The translations under genes and the position numbers were made by a program. Shown here in pieces: positions 35,517 to 44,800 of a DNA stretch of 64,000 bases. The stretch's first letter is position 1. Every line of letters starts with the position of its first letter. Under the pieces are notes generated by a model, which ran no database searches, was not told where the DNA came from, and saw nothing but the letters and a program-made list of their open reading frames with translations. Source of the DNA: Multivorans sp965232105 (GTDB lineage Bacteria; Acidobacteriota; Thermoanaerobaculia; Multivoradales; Multivoraceae); the NCBI GenBank assembly GCA_965232105.1, contig OZ246956.1, forward strand, positions 2,914,001-2,978,000, written 5' to 3'.

Positions 35517-35836
35517 CACGCCGGGGCTGCAACGCCCGCCCGAGCGAGCCGGACGTTGCTGTGCTTGACACCTGGGAGTTGATGAAGCGAGACGGGCGAC
35601 GACGGCGCGATGACGACGAAGATGATACGACCACTTGTAGAGGCACTTGGGGCCGATTGACACCCTTGCGCCGCGGGTGACGAAGCCCCCATCTGGCACT
35701 GACTTCGTGGACTCATGAACATCGTCATCGCGCCTGCCGAAGATGAGAGTCGCGCCGATCCAGTCCGTCCATCCCGCGGGAACCTCAAAGTGCAGGCGGC
35801 GGGTGTTGCCAACTGGCGCCGGCGGTCATGGGCCGG
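35517..35836. other. Intergenic region, no gene seen
   Basis: A 320-base gap between peptide gene A and the second permease copy. Open frames here are Ser/Pro/Arg-rich and show no family pattern. No clear promoter or terminator was found. Confidence 0.5.
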
Positions 35837-36136
35837 CTACGTACACTCCGCCTGTTGCATATAGAGCCCAATACCCTGTTGGACCGGGTTGCCGGCAAGA
35901 CCATGCAACCAGACAATGACGCCAAGCCCGCGAACGGCGCCAGTGCAGGCTCCGGACCACCATGCTCCTCCGGTCACGGTCGCCATGTCGGCGTCCGGGA
36001 GTCGTTGGAGCTGGTCGTAGTCGATGCCGGATGTGTCGCTCGAAGCGGCCGGGTTCGGTGGTTCTGCGAACGCACCGCCAGCACTCAGCACCAGCACCAG
36101 TGTTGCCACTCCGACAGGCAGGATCTTCTTCATCAT
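35837..36136 (-). CDS. Small secreted two-cysteine peptide A (putative bacteriocin-like precursor)
   Basis: A 99-residue precursor. Residues 1-24 are a Sec signal (ILPVGVATLVLVLSAGGAFA). The linker leads to LPDADMATVTGG (46-57), the clearest double-glycine-like motif of the three. Then AWWSGAC with Cys64, a hydrophobic Gly-rich part (GAVRGLGVIVWLHGLAG) and the penultimate Cys98. AGGAG sits 6 bases before ATG 36136. It follows permease copy 1 by 253 bases, with a strong hairpin between. The predicted 42-residue product could be closed by one disulfide. Function is inferred from form and context. Confidence 0.74.
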   Translation of the reverse strand: MMKKILPVGVATLVLVLSAGGAFAEPPNPAASSDTSGIDYDQLQRLPDADMATVTGGAWWSGACTGAVRGLGVIVWLHGLAGNPVQQGIGLYMQQAECT

Positions 36137-36211
36137 GATTGGCTCCTATTCGTTCCATAGGTTTCTTGTTGCCGTCGACCCTGTGCGGGCCCGACGACGT
36201 GAATCGGCGAA

Positions 36212-36235
36212 AGTTCCTCCGCGGGCGGAGGAACT
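36212..36235. promoter_or_regulatory. Strong hairpin upstream of peptide gene A
   Basis: AGTTCCTCCGC (36212-36222) and GCGGAGGAACT (36225-36235) form a perfect inverted repeat, giving a 10-11 bp stem with a 2-4 base loop. On the minus strand it lies 76 bases before the peptide A start and 154 bases after the permease stop. Only a TTT follows on that strand. It could be an attenuator, an RNA processing site that separates transporter and peptide expression, or a repressor palindrome. Confidence 0.45.
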
Positions 36236-36389
36236 CCACAGGTCCCCAGCGCCGCAGCGCCCAGGGCGCGGCAGCGGCGGTGGACCGCCTATGGATCTAG
36301 ACGGAAAACGGAGCGTGCTTTGCGGTGGTACGACCTGAGCGGGGCGGGGTGGCGGGTGGCTGCGTGTTGGTTCGGGTACGAAGGGCGCC

Positions 36390-37067
36390 TCAGCCGCCGA
36401 GCATCTTCTCCCTGCGCTCGGCGCGGGTGAAGGTGAGCGCGACGATGGCGGCGATCGCGAGAGCGACGCCGATGCGGTTCTGAACGTTCAGCGCGAGCAT
36501 CTGGGCCGCATCGGCTTCTTCCACGGCAAGGGGATTCCAGAACGGTGAGATGCGGAGCGAGCTGAGCAGGCTGTTGAGGCCGAGAACGCCAATGGTGGCC
36601 AGGGACCCTGCAACTTCGCTGCGGAACAGCGTGCCGAAGCCCATCGCCGCGGCCAGGTAGAAGACGACTCCCTGCGTGGCGCCGTACAGGCTCTGCAGTA
36701 CCGGGAAGTCGGTGAAGAAGGCATAGGTCACGGTGGCCAGGAGAATCAGGCTCGAGAGCAGGATCAGGATCGCGGCGATGAGCTTGCCGAGCCAGACGCG
36801 ATGAGCACCTCCGGGCACGGTGTAGGCGATCTCCAGGCTGTGCTGGTCGAGTTCGCCGGTGATGGTGCGCCCGCCCAGGAAGATGGCGAGAACCGCTACC
36901 GGCACGCCGATCAGGCTGTTCTGCGCGGCAACCGGCTCCACGCTGGGCCGCATCCCGGCCAGAAGCATGACCGCCTGTATCCCCAGCCACACCAGGGGCA
37001 GGAACGGCAGTAGCCAGTACCTGCGCCCGGCAAGTAAGACGGCGGACGTTCGCAGCACGGTGATCAT
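36390..37067 (-). CDS. ABC-2 type permease, first tandem copy
   Basis: A 225-residue membrane protein with about six helices (YWLLPFLPLVWLGIQAVMLL, IAAILILLSSLILLATVTYAF, and others). ATG 37067 overlaps the TGA stop of the RND-ABC fusion gene (ATGA, 37064-37067), so translation of permease and ATPase is coupled. It has two close copies downstream. The shared hallmark is ELDQHSLEIAYTVPGGAHRVW. A partner role with the fused ABC ATPase is strongly suggested by this overlap; substrate is inferred to be the small peptides. Confidence 0.87.
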   Translation of the reverse strand: MITVLRTSAVLLAGRRYWLLPFLPLVWLGIQAVMLLAGMRPSVEPVAAQNSLIGVPVAVLAIFLGGRTITGELDQHSLEIAYTVPGGAHRVWLGKLIAAILILLSSLILLATVTYAFFTDFPVLQSLYGATQGVVFYLAAAMGFGTLFRSEVAGSLATIGVLGLNSLLSSLRISPFWNPLAVEEADAAQMLALNVQNRIGVALAIAAIVALTFTRAERREKMLGG

Positions 37068-40000
37068 GCGGGCGCCTCCCCACGCACCGACCGGGCGAGC
37101 CACAGGTAGCCGTCCTCGAGGCTCGGCTCGACCGCCTCGGCCCGTTCATCCGGGCGATCTGCGGCGAGCACGCGCAGGCTGCTGGTGCCGTCGGGTTCCG
37201 GCTTCTGGTCGGCCAGCACCGCGCCTTCCGGCAGGTCCGGCGCCTCGTCGCCGTCCGCCGTCCTCCACGACCACACCCGGCCCTCCGCTTCCCGCGACAG
37301 CGCCGCCGGATGACCGTCGAAGACCATCCGGCCGCGGGTCAACACCAGGACGCGGTCGCACGCCACCGCAACGTCTTCGACGACGTGGGTAGAGAACAGG
37401 ACGATCCGATCCTTGGCCAGGCGCGAGAGCAGGTTGCGGAAGCGGACCCGCTCCCGGGGATCGAGGCCGACGGTCGGTTCGTCGACGACGATGATCGGAG
37501 GCAGCCGGAGCAGGGTGCGCGCCACCGCGACGCGCTGACGCATGCCGCCCGAGTAGCCGCCGATCTGCTCGTCCGCGCGCTCGTCGAGACCGACCTCCCG
37601 GAGCAGGGTCGAGATGCGGCCGGCCCGCTCCGAGGCGTCGATCTGGTAGAGCGCGGCGTAGTACTCGAGGTACTGGCGGGCGGTCAGACGAGGGGGCAGG
37701 CCGGCGTCCTGCGGCAGGTAGCCGACGTAGCGGGCGAGGCGCTTGCGGACGCTGAGCAGCGGTACTCCGCCCAGCGTGATGCGTCCCCGGGTCGAGTCCA
37801 GGATGCCGGTCAGTTGACGCAGCAGGGTCGTCTTGCCGGCACCGTTAGGGCCGAGGACGCCGACCATGCCGCGCTCGACCTCGAAGCTGACCGCGGCCAG
37901 GGCCTTGACGGTGTCGATCGGCAGGTCGAGGCCGAAGAGCTTGGTCGCCGCGGCGCGCCAGAGACGGAGAAACTGGCCGCGCAGGCCCCGGGCGCGCCGG
38001 CGCCGGGACGTCTTCTGTTCCCGGCGCATCGTCTCCACCCGCGCCGTGCGGCGTCCGAGCTGGATCAGGAGGATGATCGCGGAGACGATGGCCAGCGCGA
38101 CGAACCCGGCGACCTCGGGGTCGGCAGCCATCTCCGGCCCGACCAGCCAGGCGAGGATCCCCCAGGGCAGGAGGGCCGCCAGAATGCCCTCGATGCCACC
38201 GGGGTCGACGCGACCGAGGGCGTCGGCGCGGCCGCGGGCCCGGCGAATCTCCCGCAGCAGGCGTGTGCCGAGCAGCAGGACCGCGATCCACACTCCGATG
38301 ATGATGAGACCGCCGCGCATGCGGACGGCCAGGGTGATCGCGCCGGCCAGAAGCAGCAGCAGGGGCAGGAGCCGGTCGCGTGCGTCGGCCGGATGGAACG
38401 CCTGCCCGCCGCCGCCGGCGACGCGCCTGGCGAACTCCGTGGAAGCCCGGAGTGCCCGGCGCACGGGTCCGGGAAGGCCGTACGTCTTGCGCAGGTGGCG
38501 AACGACCAGCCTGGGCGGGCCGGCAGCCGCTTCCGGTTCGGGCGTCGCCGGTTTCGGCAGCAGCCAGATCGTGAGGCCGAGCAGCGCGCCGGCGATGAGG
38601 ACCGTCGTGATGACCTGCCAGAGCATCGACTCGATCACGCCGAACGCGAACAGAGGTGCTGCGATCGCGATGACGGCGCCGAGCCAGGTGAGCACCACCC
38701 AGGGGCCCACGCGACTGAACAGCTCGTCTAGCCGGCGGAGGAAGACGAAACCGACGGGGATGACGAGCAGCGTCAGCACGGTCGCGGTGAGAAGGCCGCC
38801 GATCACGAGCGTCGCGAAGGGCGGCCAGAGTTCGTTCTCGCGCCCGGTGGAAATGGCGAGGGGCGCCAGGGCGGCGATCGTCGTGGCGGAGGTCATCAAC
38901 ACTGGACGGGCCCGCTCGCGGACCGCGGCGAGGGCGGCCGCGCCGGCGCTCCAGCCGGCGCCCAGGGTGTGTTGCTGCATCCGGTCGACGAGAAGCACGG
39001 CCGGATTGATCGCCAGTCCAAGCAGGACCAGCGCTCCGAGTAGAGCCATCGCCTCGAACCCGAGGCCGGTCACGACCAGCGCCCACACCGAACCGAGCAG
39101 GGCGAGCGGAAGAGCGATAAGGACGAGAATCGGCAAGGTAATCGACTCGAAGGTCACGGCCAGCACGAGGAAGACGAGAAGAACGACCGGCACCGCGATG
39201 CGCCGGAACCAGTTCGTGCTCTCCTCGGAACGGTCGAGCGCGATCGTCGTACCCGGGGGGCGATGGATGCTCGTGATCGCTTCGTCCAGGTTCCGATCGA
39301 ACGCGTCGCGCGCCGGACCCCGCCGCGGCACGTCCTGCGACAGGGTGTAGAGGACCTCCCGTTCGCGGACACCGTTGTGGTGGGTGATGACCGGGGAGGG
39401 AGGCGCCTGGCGCACCTGCGCCAGGGCAGCGACCGGCAGCACGCCGATTCCGGTCGAGACGCGGAGCCGCTGGAGGCCGCTGAGCGACACGTCGCGGTCG
39501 AAGCTGCTGCCGTCCGCGGGCCGGGCTTCGTCGCGCCGGCCCTCCTGCCGCTGCACGACGATCGGTAGCTCCCGTCCGCTGGCCAACGGAAAACCGGTCG
39601 CGATCCGGGTGCCTTCCCGGCCGGCCAGGTTCAGCATCGGCAGCACCTCGTCCAGCAGCACGCCGAAGGTGTCGAAGGCCCGGCGGTTCGGGCTCACGTG
39701 GAGTTCGTCGGGCCCCGGGCGCACCGCCGGGTAGGCGTTCGCGATGCCCTCGATCTCCCGCAGCCGCTCAGTGACCTGGGCGGCAAGGTCCGTCAACTGC
39801 TCGTTGTCGTTGCCGGAGAGGACGACTCGGGAGGGGCCGCCGCCGAGCAGTTCCTGGGCGCCCCCGCCTCCGCCTCCACCGCCGCTGCGGCCTCCCGGTC
39901 CTTCTCCCTCGCCCGGATTCAGGAGCTCGACGCCGGAGCGGCGAGCCGGCGGCCGCAGAAGTCGACGCACGAAGGCCGCCGTCAGATCCTCGGGCCGCAC

Positions 40001-41878
40001 GTCTTCGTCCACGAGGTGGACGGTGAGCGATCCCCCTTCTTCCCGGATCACGCTCTCCACACGGTCGATGCCTTCGACGTCCTGGACCGTCTCGAGACGT
40101 TCGAAGGCCCGAACCGCGGTTTCGAGGCTCCCGCGGCCCTCCGGCAGGCGGACGGAGAGTTGGACCTGATCGGCGACCGGCGCCTGGCCCGGACCGCCCG
40201 AGGCGACCAGGGACAGGGCGGCGATCACGCTCAGGACAACGGCGGCGACGACTCCGGTGATCCAGCTTGCTGGCCGCCGCAGCGCGGATGCGAGCACGCC
40301 CGCGAACAGGATCCGGGTGGGGTCGGGCGGCGCCTTGCCGCCGAAGCGCTCACGACGCTGACGCAGCTTGCTCAACCGGCGGATCGCCGCCGGTGCGGCG
40401 AGATGTCGCGCGAGCAGGGGCACCAGGCCGATTGCCACGAGCAGGGAGCCGAACAGGGGCAGCAGGATGGCCAGCGCCAGAAGCGCGATCAGGTTCTGGA
40501 CCAGCGACGACTCGAGGTCGACGATGACGGCGGGCAGGAAGACGATCGCGGTCGTGACGGAAGCGGCGACGATGGCCCGGCCGGTGCGGCGAAGGCCACC
40601 CGCGGCGGCGTCGTCGGGACTCCTGCCGCGCTCCAGGCGCCGCTGGACGGACTCGAACACGACGACGCTGTTGTCCACGATGAGTCCGACGCCGACGGCG
40701 AGACCAAAGAGGGTGAAGAGGTTGAGCGACAGGCCGGCCACGTAGAGGAAGGACAGGGCGACGGCCAGGCTGACCGGGACGGCGACCGCGACAACGGCCA
40801 CCGCGCGCCACTGGCGAAGGAAGAGGAACAGGACCAGGAGAGCGATCGCGAAACCCGACAGGCCGAGGTTCCGCAGCCGGTCGATCTGCGTTTCGACCAG
40901 GTCGGCGGCGTCGAAGCTGGCGAGCAGGCGAATCCCGAGCGGAGTGAACTCCTCGTTGATCTCCTCGATACGGCGGCGCAGATCGCGGCCGAGGCGGACC
41001 AGGTTCGCACCTTCCTCCTGGAACACGAGGAGACCAACGGACGGTTCGCCATTCACGCGGTACAGCATCTGGCGCCGGCCGGAACCGATCTCGACGTCGG
41101 CGACATGCCGAACCAGCACCGGACGCTCGGGGTCCACCCGGACATCGCCCATCGATACGGTGCCGACAGGACGGCCGTCGAGCATCACCGCCGTCCGTCC
41201 GGCCTCGTCCTCCAGGCTGCCGAGGTAGCGGAGCCGCCCGGCGGCGCCGCGCACCGCGGCCGTCACTTGTTCCGTCGTCACACCGAGCGCCGCGCAGCGG
41301 TTCGGGTCGACCCATACGGTCAACTGGCGAGCGGAGCCGCCCATCACCGTCGCCTGGCTGACCCCGGGCACCGCCGCGAGCCGCGGCGTGATCATCTCCT
41401 CGACCAGGTCGTGCAGGGCGTTCTCGTCTTCCGAACCTGTCGCCTGCAGGATCATGGCGAAGCTCGAGAACACACTCGTGTCGTCTGCCTGCACCTCGAG
41501 GAAGGCGTCGCGCGGCTGGGTCCGGGCGAGATCCGCTGCGATGCGGCGCATTTCGAGTTCGCGAACCTTGAGATCGACGCCGCGCTCGAAACGGACGGTG
41601 AAGCTGCCGCCGGAGCCGGTTACGTCGCCCCAGGTCTCGGCCACCCGGGGCAGAGTCCGCACTCTGGCTTCGAGCGGCATCAGGATCTCGCGTTCGACCG
41701 TTTCCGGTTCGCTGCCCGGACGGAAGAAGTTGACGTAGAGCGAATCGCCCGTCAGCGCGGGAAAGAGTTCCACCGGCAGCCTCTGCCACGCGAAGCCCCC
41801 CAGCATGACGAGGCCGACAAAGAACATCGTCACCGCGACCGGACGGCGGATGGCGAGCGTGTCGAGACCTGCTTTCAC
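37064..41878 (-). CDS. RND permease fused to an ABC transporter ATPase
   Basis: A 1604-residue fusion. Residues 1 to about 1050 are a complete RND (AcrB/HAE-type) permease: RRPVAVTMFFVGLVML at TM1, duplicated periplasmic halves, and LIVDNSVVVFESV in TM4 where AcrB has the Asp pair. Two more helices follow. From about 1120 an ABC-type start (LVVRHLRKTYG) is interrupted by ~180 residues with four or five helices. The nucleotide-binding domain then resumes: Walker A GPNGAGKTT (about 1343), signature YSGGMRQRVA (about 1440), Walker B IIVVDEPTVGLDP (about 1461). All ATPase motifs are intact. A Gly-rich loop lies near 660. Starts at GTG 41878, 13 bases after the RND gene upstream; overlaps the next permease by 4 bp. 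Confidence 0.88.
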   Translation of the reverse strand: MKAGLDTLAIRRPVAVTMFFVGLVMLGGFAWQRLPVELFPALTGDSLYVNFFRPGSEPETVEREILMPLEARVRTLPRVAETWGDVTGSGGSFTVRFERGVDLKVRELEMRRIAADLARTQPRDAFLEVQADDTSVFSSFAMILQATGSEDENALHDLVEEMITPRLAAVPGVSQATVMGGSARQLTVWVDPNRCAALGVTTEQVTAAVRGAAGRLRYLGSLEDEAGRTAVMLDGRPVGTVSMGDVRVDPERPVLVRHVADVEIGSGRRQMLYRVNGEPSVGLLVFQEEGANLVRLGRDLRRRIEEINEEFTPLGIRLLASFDAADLVETQIDRLRNLGLSGFAIALLVLFLFLRQWRAVAVVAVAVPVSLAVALSFLYVAGLSLNLFTLFGLAVGVGLIVDNSVVVFESVQRRLERGRSPDDAAAGGLRRTGRAIVAASVTTAIVFLPAVIVDLESSLVQNLIALLALAILLPLFGSLLVAIGLVPLLARHLAAPAAIRRLSKLRQRRERFGGKAPPDPTRILFAGVLASALRRPASWITGVVAAVVLSVIAALSLVASGGPGQAPVADQVQLSVRLPEGRGSLETAVRAFERLETVQDVEGIDRVESVIREEGGSLTVHLVDEDVRPEDLTAAFVRRLLRPPARRSGVELLNPGEGEGPGGRSGGGGGGGGAQELLGGGPSRVVLSGNDNEQLTDLAAQVTERLREIEGIANAYPAVRPGPDELHVSPNRRAFDTFGVLLDEVLPMLNLAGREGTRIATGFPLASGRELPIVVQRQEGRRDEARPADGSSFDRDVSLSGLQRLRVSTGIGVLPVAALAQVRQAPPSPVITHHNGVREREVLYTLSQDVPRRGPARDAFDRNLDEAITSIHRPPGTTIALDRSEESTNWFRRIAVPVVLLVFLVLAVTFESITLPILVLIALPLALLGSVWALVVTGLGFEAMALLGALVLLGLAINPAVLLVDRMQQHTLGAGWSAGAAALAAVRERARPVLMTSATTIAALAPLAISTGRENELWPPFATLVIGGLLTATVLTLLVIPVGFVFLRRLDELFSRVGPWVVLTWLGAVIAIAAPLFAFGVIESMLWQVITTVLIAGALLGLTIWLLPKPATPEPEAAAGPPRLVVRHLRKTYGLPGPVRRALRASTEFARRVAGGGGQAFHPADARDRLLPLLLLLAGAITLAVRMRGGLIIIGVWIAVLLLGTRLLREIRRARGRADALGRVDPGGIEGILAALLPWGILAWLVGPEMAADPEVAGFVALAIVSAIILLIQLGRRTARVETMRREQKTSRRRRARGLRGQFLRLWRAAATKLFGLDLPIDTVKALAAVSFEVERGMVGVLGPNGAGKTTLLRQLTGILDSTRGRITLGGVPLLSVRKRLARYVGYLPQDAGLPPRLTARQYLEYYAALYQIDASERAGRISTLLREVGLDERADEQIGGYSGGMRQRVAVARTLLRLPPIIVVDEPTVGLDPRERVRFRNLLSRLAKDRIVLFSTHVVEDVAVACDRVLVLTRGRMVFDGHPAALSREAEGRVWSWRTADGDEAPDLPEGAVLADQKPEPDGTSSLRVLAADRPDERAEAVEPSLEDGYLWLARSVRGEAPA

Positions 41879-41891
41879 GGCGTGTTCCCGG

Positions 41892-44800
41892 TCAGACTTC
41901 GGCTTCCGTGCGTCGCGTCCCGCGGCCGCGGCCAGCCAGGATGAGGTACAGGCAGGGCAGCACGAGCAGCGAACCGAGCGTGGAGGTCAGGATGCCGCCG
42001 ATGATCGTGTAGGCCATGGGGCTTCGCAGTTCGGCCGCCTCACCGGCGCCGGCGGCGAGCGGCACGAGAACCAGCACCGTGGTGAGGGTCGTCATGAGGA
42101 TCGGCCGCAGCCGGATCGCGGCGGCGCGGGCCAGGGCCGCTCGCCGCTCGACGCCCGCGGCCATCAGCCGGCGCGCGGCGGCGATCAGCAGGACGGCGTC
42201 GTTGACCGCGACGCCGGCGAGCACGATCAGGCCGAGCAGGGCCATGACCCCGACGGGCCGTCCGAGCGGTCCCAGCGTGCAGGCGACGCCGATCAGGGCC
42301 AGCGGGATGGCGAACAGCACGGTGAGCGGTTGCAGCAGGGACTCGAACGTCCCGGCCAGGACCATCAGCACGAGGACGATGGCCAGCAGGCCGGCAAGTC
42401 GCAGTTCCGCGGTGGCTCGCTCCCGCTCCTCTTCCTCCCCGGCGAGCCGGACGATCAATCCGGGGGGCAGGTCAGTGGAGGAGATCGCGTCGTTCGCGGC
42501 GGCGATCGCCCTGGGGTAGTCGCTGCCCTCGGTGATCCGGGCGGTCACCTGCGCCACGCGGCGCTGGTCGCGGCGGAAGACCTCCCGCGCCCCTTCGGTG
42601 GGCACGAAACGGGCGACCTGGCCGAGGACGAGGTCGGCCCCGGCGCTGCTCGTGAAACGCAGTCCGGCGAGTTCCTCGGGCCGGGGCTGGGGCAGCGAGA
42701 GAACGACGTGGCGTTCCTCGTCGCCGACCGAAAGCAGCGTGACCTTGCGCCCGTCGAGCGCCGACTGGAGCACACGGGCGATCGTCTCCAGATCGACGCC
42801 CAGACCGTCGGCCATCGCCCGGTCGAGTTCGATCCGCAGTTCGGGCGGGCCGCCTTCGAAGGACGAACGGACGTTCCAGAGTTCCTCGCGGGCGGCGAGG
42901 GAGTCGCGCAGGCTGGTCGCGGCCGCTCGCAGATCCGGCAACGACTGGCCGGCGATCTCGACCACGATCGGCGGGCCCGACGAACCCAGCGCTTCGGCCA
43001 GCGCGGAGGTGCCGACCTCCCATTCGATCTCCGTGCCCGGCAGATCGGTGAAGCTGGGCGACAGGGCGCTGACGATCTGGCTTCCGGCAGGACCCTCGGC
43101 CGACATCCGCACGAGGAGTCGCGCCGTGTTCTCCTCGGTCAGCTCGGTCGTCACGAGCCGGTCGTCCTCGGGCAGCCGGCCGACCTCGGCCTGGATCGCT
43201 TCCAGGTGCTCGCCGGCGGCCTGGCGCACAGCCTCTTCGAGTGTGGATACGGCGGCCGCCGTCGCTTCAACGCGCTGGCCCGGCGGTCCGACCATGCGTA
43301 CGGAGAACTGCCGCGGGTCGGCCGGCGGCAGCAGTTCGCTGCCGAGACCGAGCAGGACGTTCACCGCGGCCGCGGCGGCGAGTACGGCCGCGCCGACGAC
43401 GATCCAGCGCAGGCGCAGGAGGAAGAGCACCAGCCGCTCCAGCGCTCCGAAGGCCCAGCCCAGGGGACGCGCTTCGCCGCTGTCCGGCTCGGCTGACGGG
43501 TCGTCGGCGACCTCGCCTGCCGCAACGCCTGTGTCGGCCACGGGTTTGGCCCGCGGCAGGAACCAGCGCGACAGGGCCGGGATCAACATCAGCGCGACGG
43601 CGAGCGAGGCGGCCAGCGATGCGGTGACCGTGAAGGCGATGCCCTCGATCAGCCGCGCGGCCAGCCCCTGCACGAAGAGGACGGGCAGGAAGACGACGCA
43701 GGTGGTCAGTGTTGAGGCGGCGATCGCGCCGGCGACCTCGCCGGTGCCGCGGGCGGCGCTCTCGGCCGCCGACACACCGGGCCGGTGACGACGGTGGATG
43801 CTCTCGACGACGACGATCGCGTTGTCCACCAGCATGCCGGCGCCGAGGGCCAGCCCGGCCAGGGTGATGATGTTGAGGGAGTGGTCCCAGAGGCGCATCG
43901 CGAACAGGGCGACGAAGAGGGAAACCGGCACCGCGGAGGCGACCACCACGGTTGGACCGAAGGAGCGCAGGAACAGGGCCAGCACGACGACCGCAAGCGC
44001 GATGCCGATCAGCGCGGCGTTCTGCAGGTCGGCCATCGCGTCCTCGATCAGGGCGGCGTCGTCGTTCACCATGGAGACATCGACCCGGGGCAGGTCGAGC
44101 TCAAGGTTTTCGAGGGCCGATCTGACGGTGCGCGAGACCTCGACCGTGTTCGCGCCGGCCTCCTTGAACACCTGCAGACCGACGCCCTCCCGGCCGTTCA
44201 CGCGCACCAGGTGGTCGATCTCGGCGTCGGCCACTTCGACCTCCGCGACATCGGATATCCGGATCGGCTGGCGGGTCTCCTGGCCCCCGGCGCCCGCCTG
44301 CGTTCGGTACCGGATGACGACGCGCTCGACGTCACGGGGGTTGCGGAAGCGCGAGATGCCGCGGACCAGGAACACCTGGCCCCGGTCCTCCAGGGTGCCG
44401 GCGTCGATGTCGACGTTCTCGGCGACCAGACGCTGCTCCAGTTGGCCCAGGGTGACGCCGAACGCCTGCATGCGATAGCGGTCGACCCGCACGCGGACCT
44501 CCAGCTCGCGCCCGCCCAGCACCCGCACTTCGGCGACGTCGGCGAGCTGTTCCATGGCGGGCGCCACCTGCCGGCGGGCGAGCCGCCGGAGTTCGGCGAG
44601 ATCGGGACCGTCAGGCTCGGCGGCGAGACCCAAAGTCATGACCGGCGACTGCCGCGGGTCCAGTTGGCGGACGAGGACCTCGTCGACCTCCGGGTCGGCC
44701 GCGACCGGGTTGATCGCCTTCTGGACCTCGATCAGGGCGAGGTCCATGTCGGCTTCCCAGTCGAAGCGGACGGTCGCGATCAGGCGGCCCGTGCGGGCGA

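Noticed and set aside
39840..39910. Run of glycine codons in the RND part of the fusion protein, possible assembly slip
   Set aside because: The frame is kept on both sides and the RND fold continues; it reads as a periplasmic Gly-rich loop.
39698..41944. Plus-strand open frame of about 748 codons
   Set aside because: It is antisense to the RND-ABC fusion and has the low-complexity Gln/Glu/Asp composition of a shadow frame.
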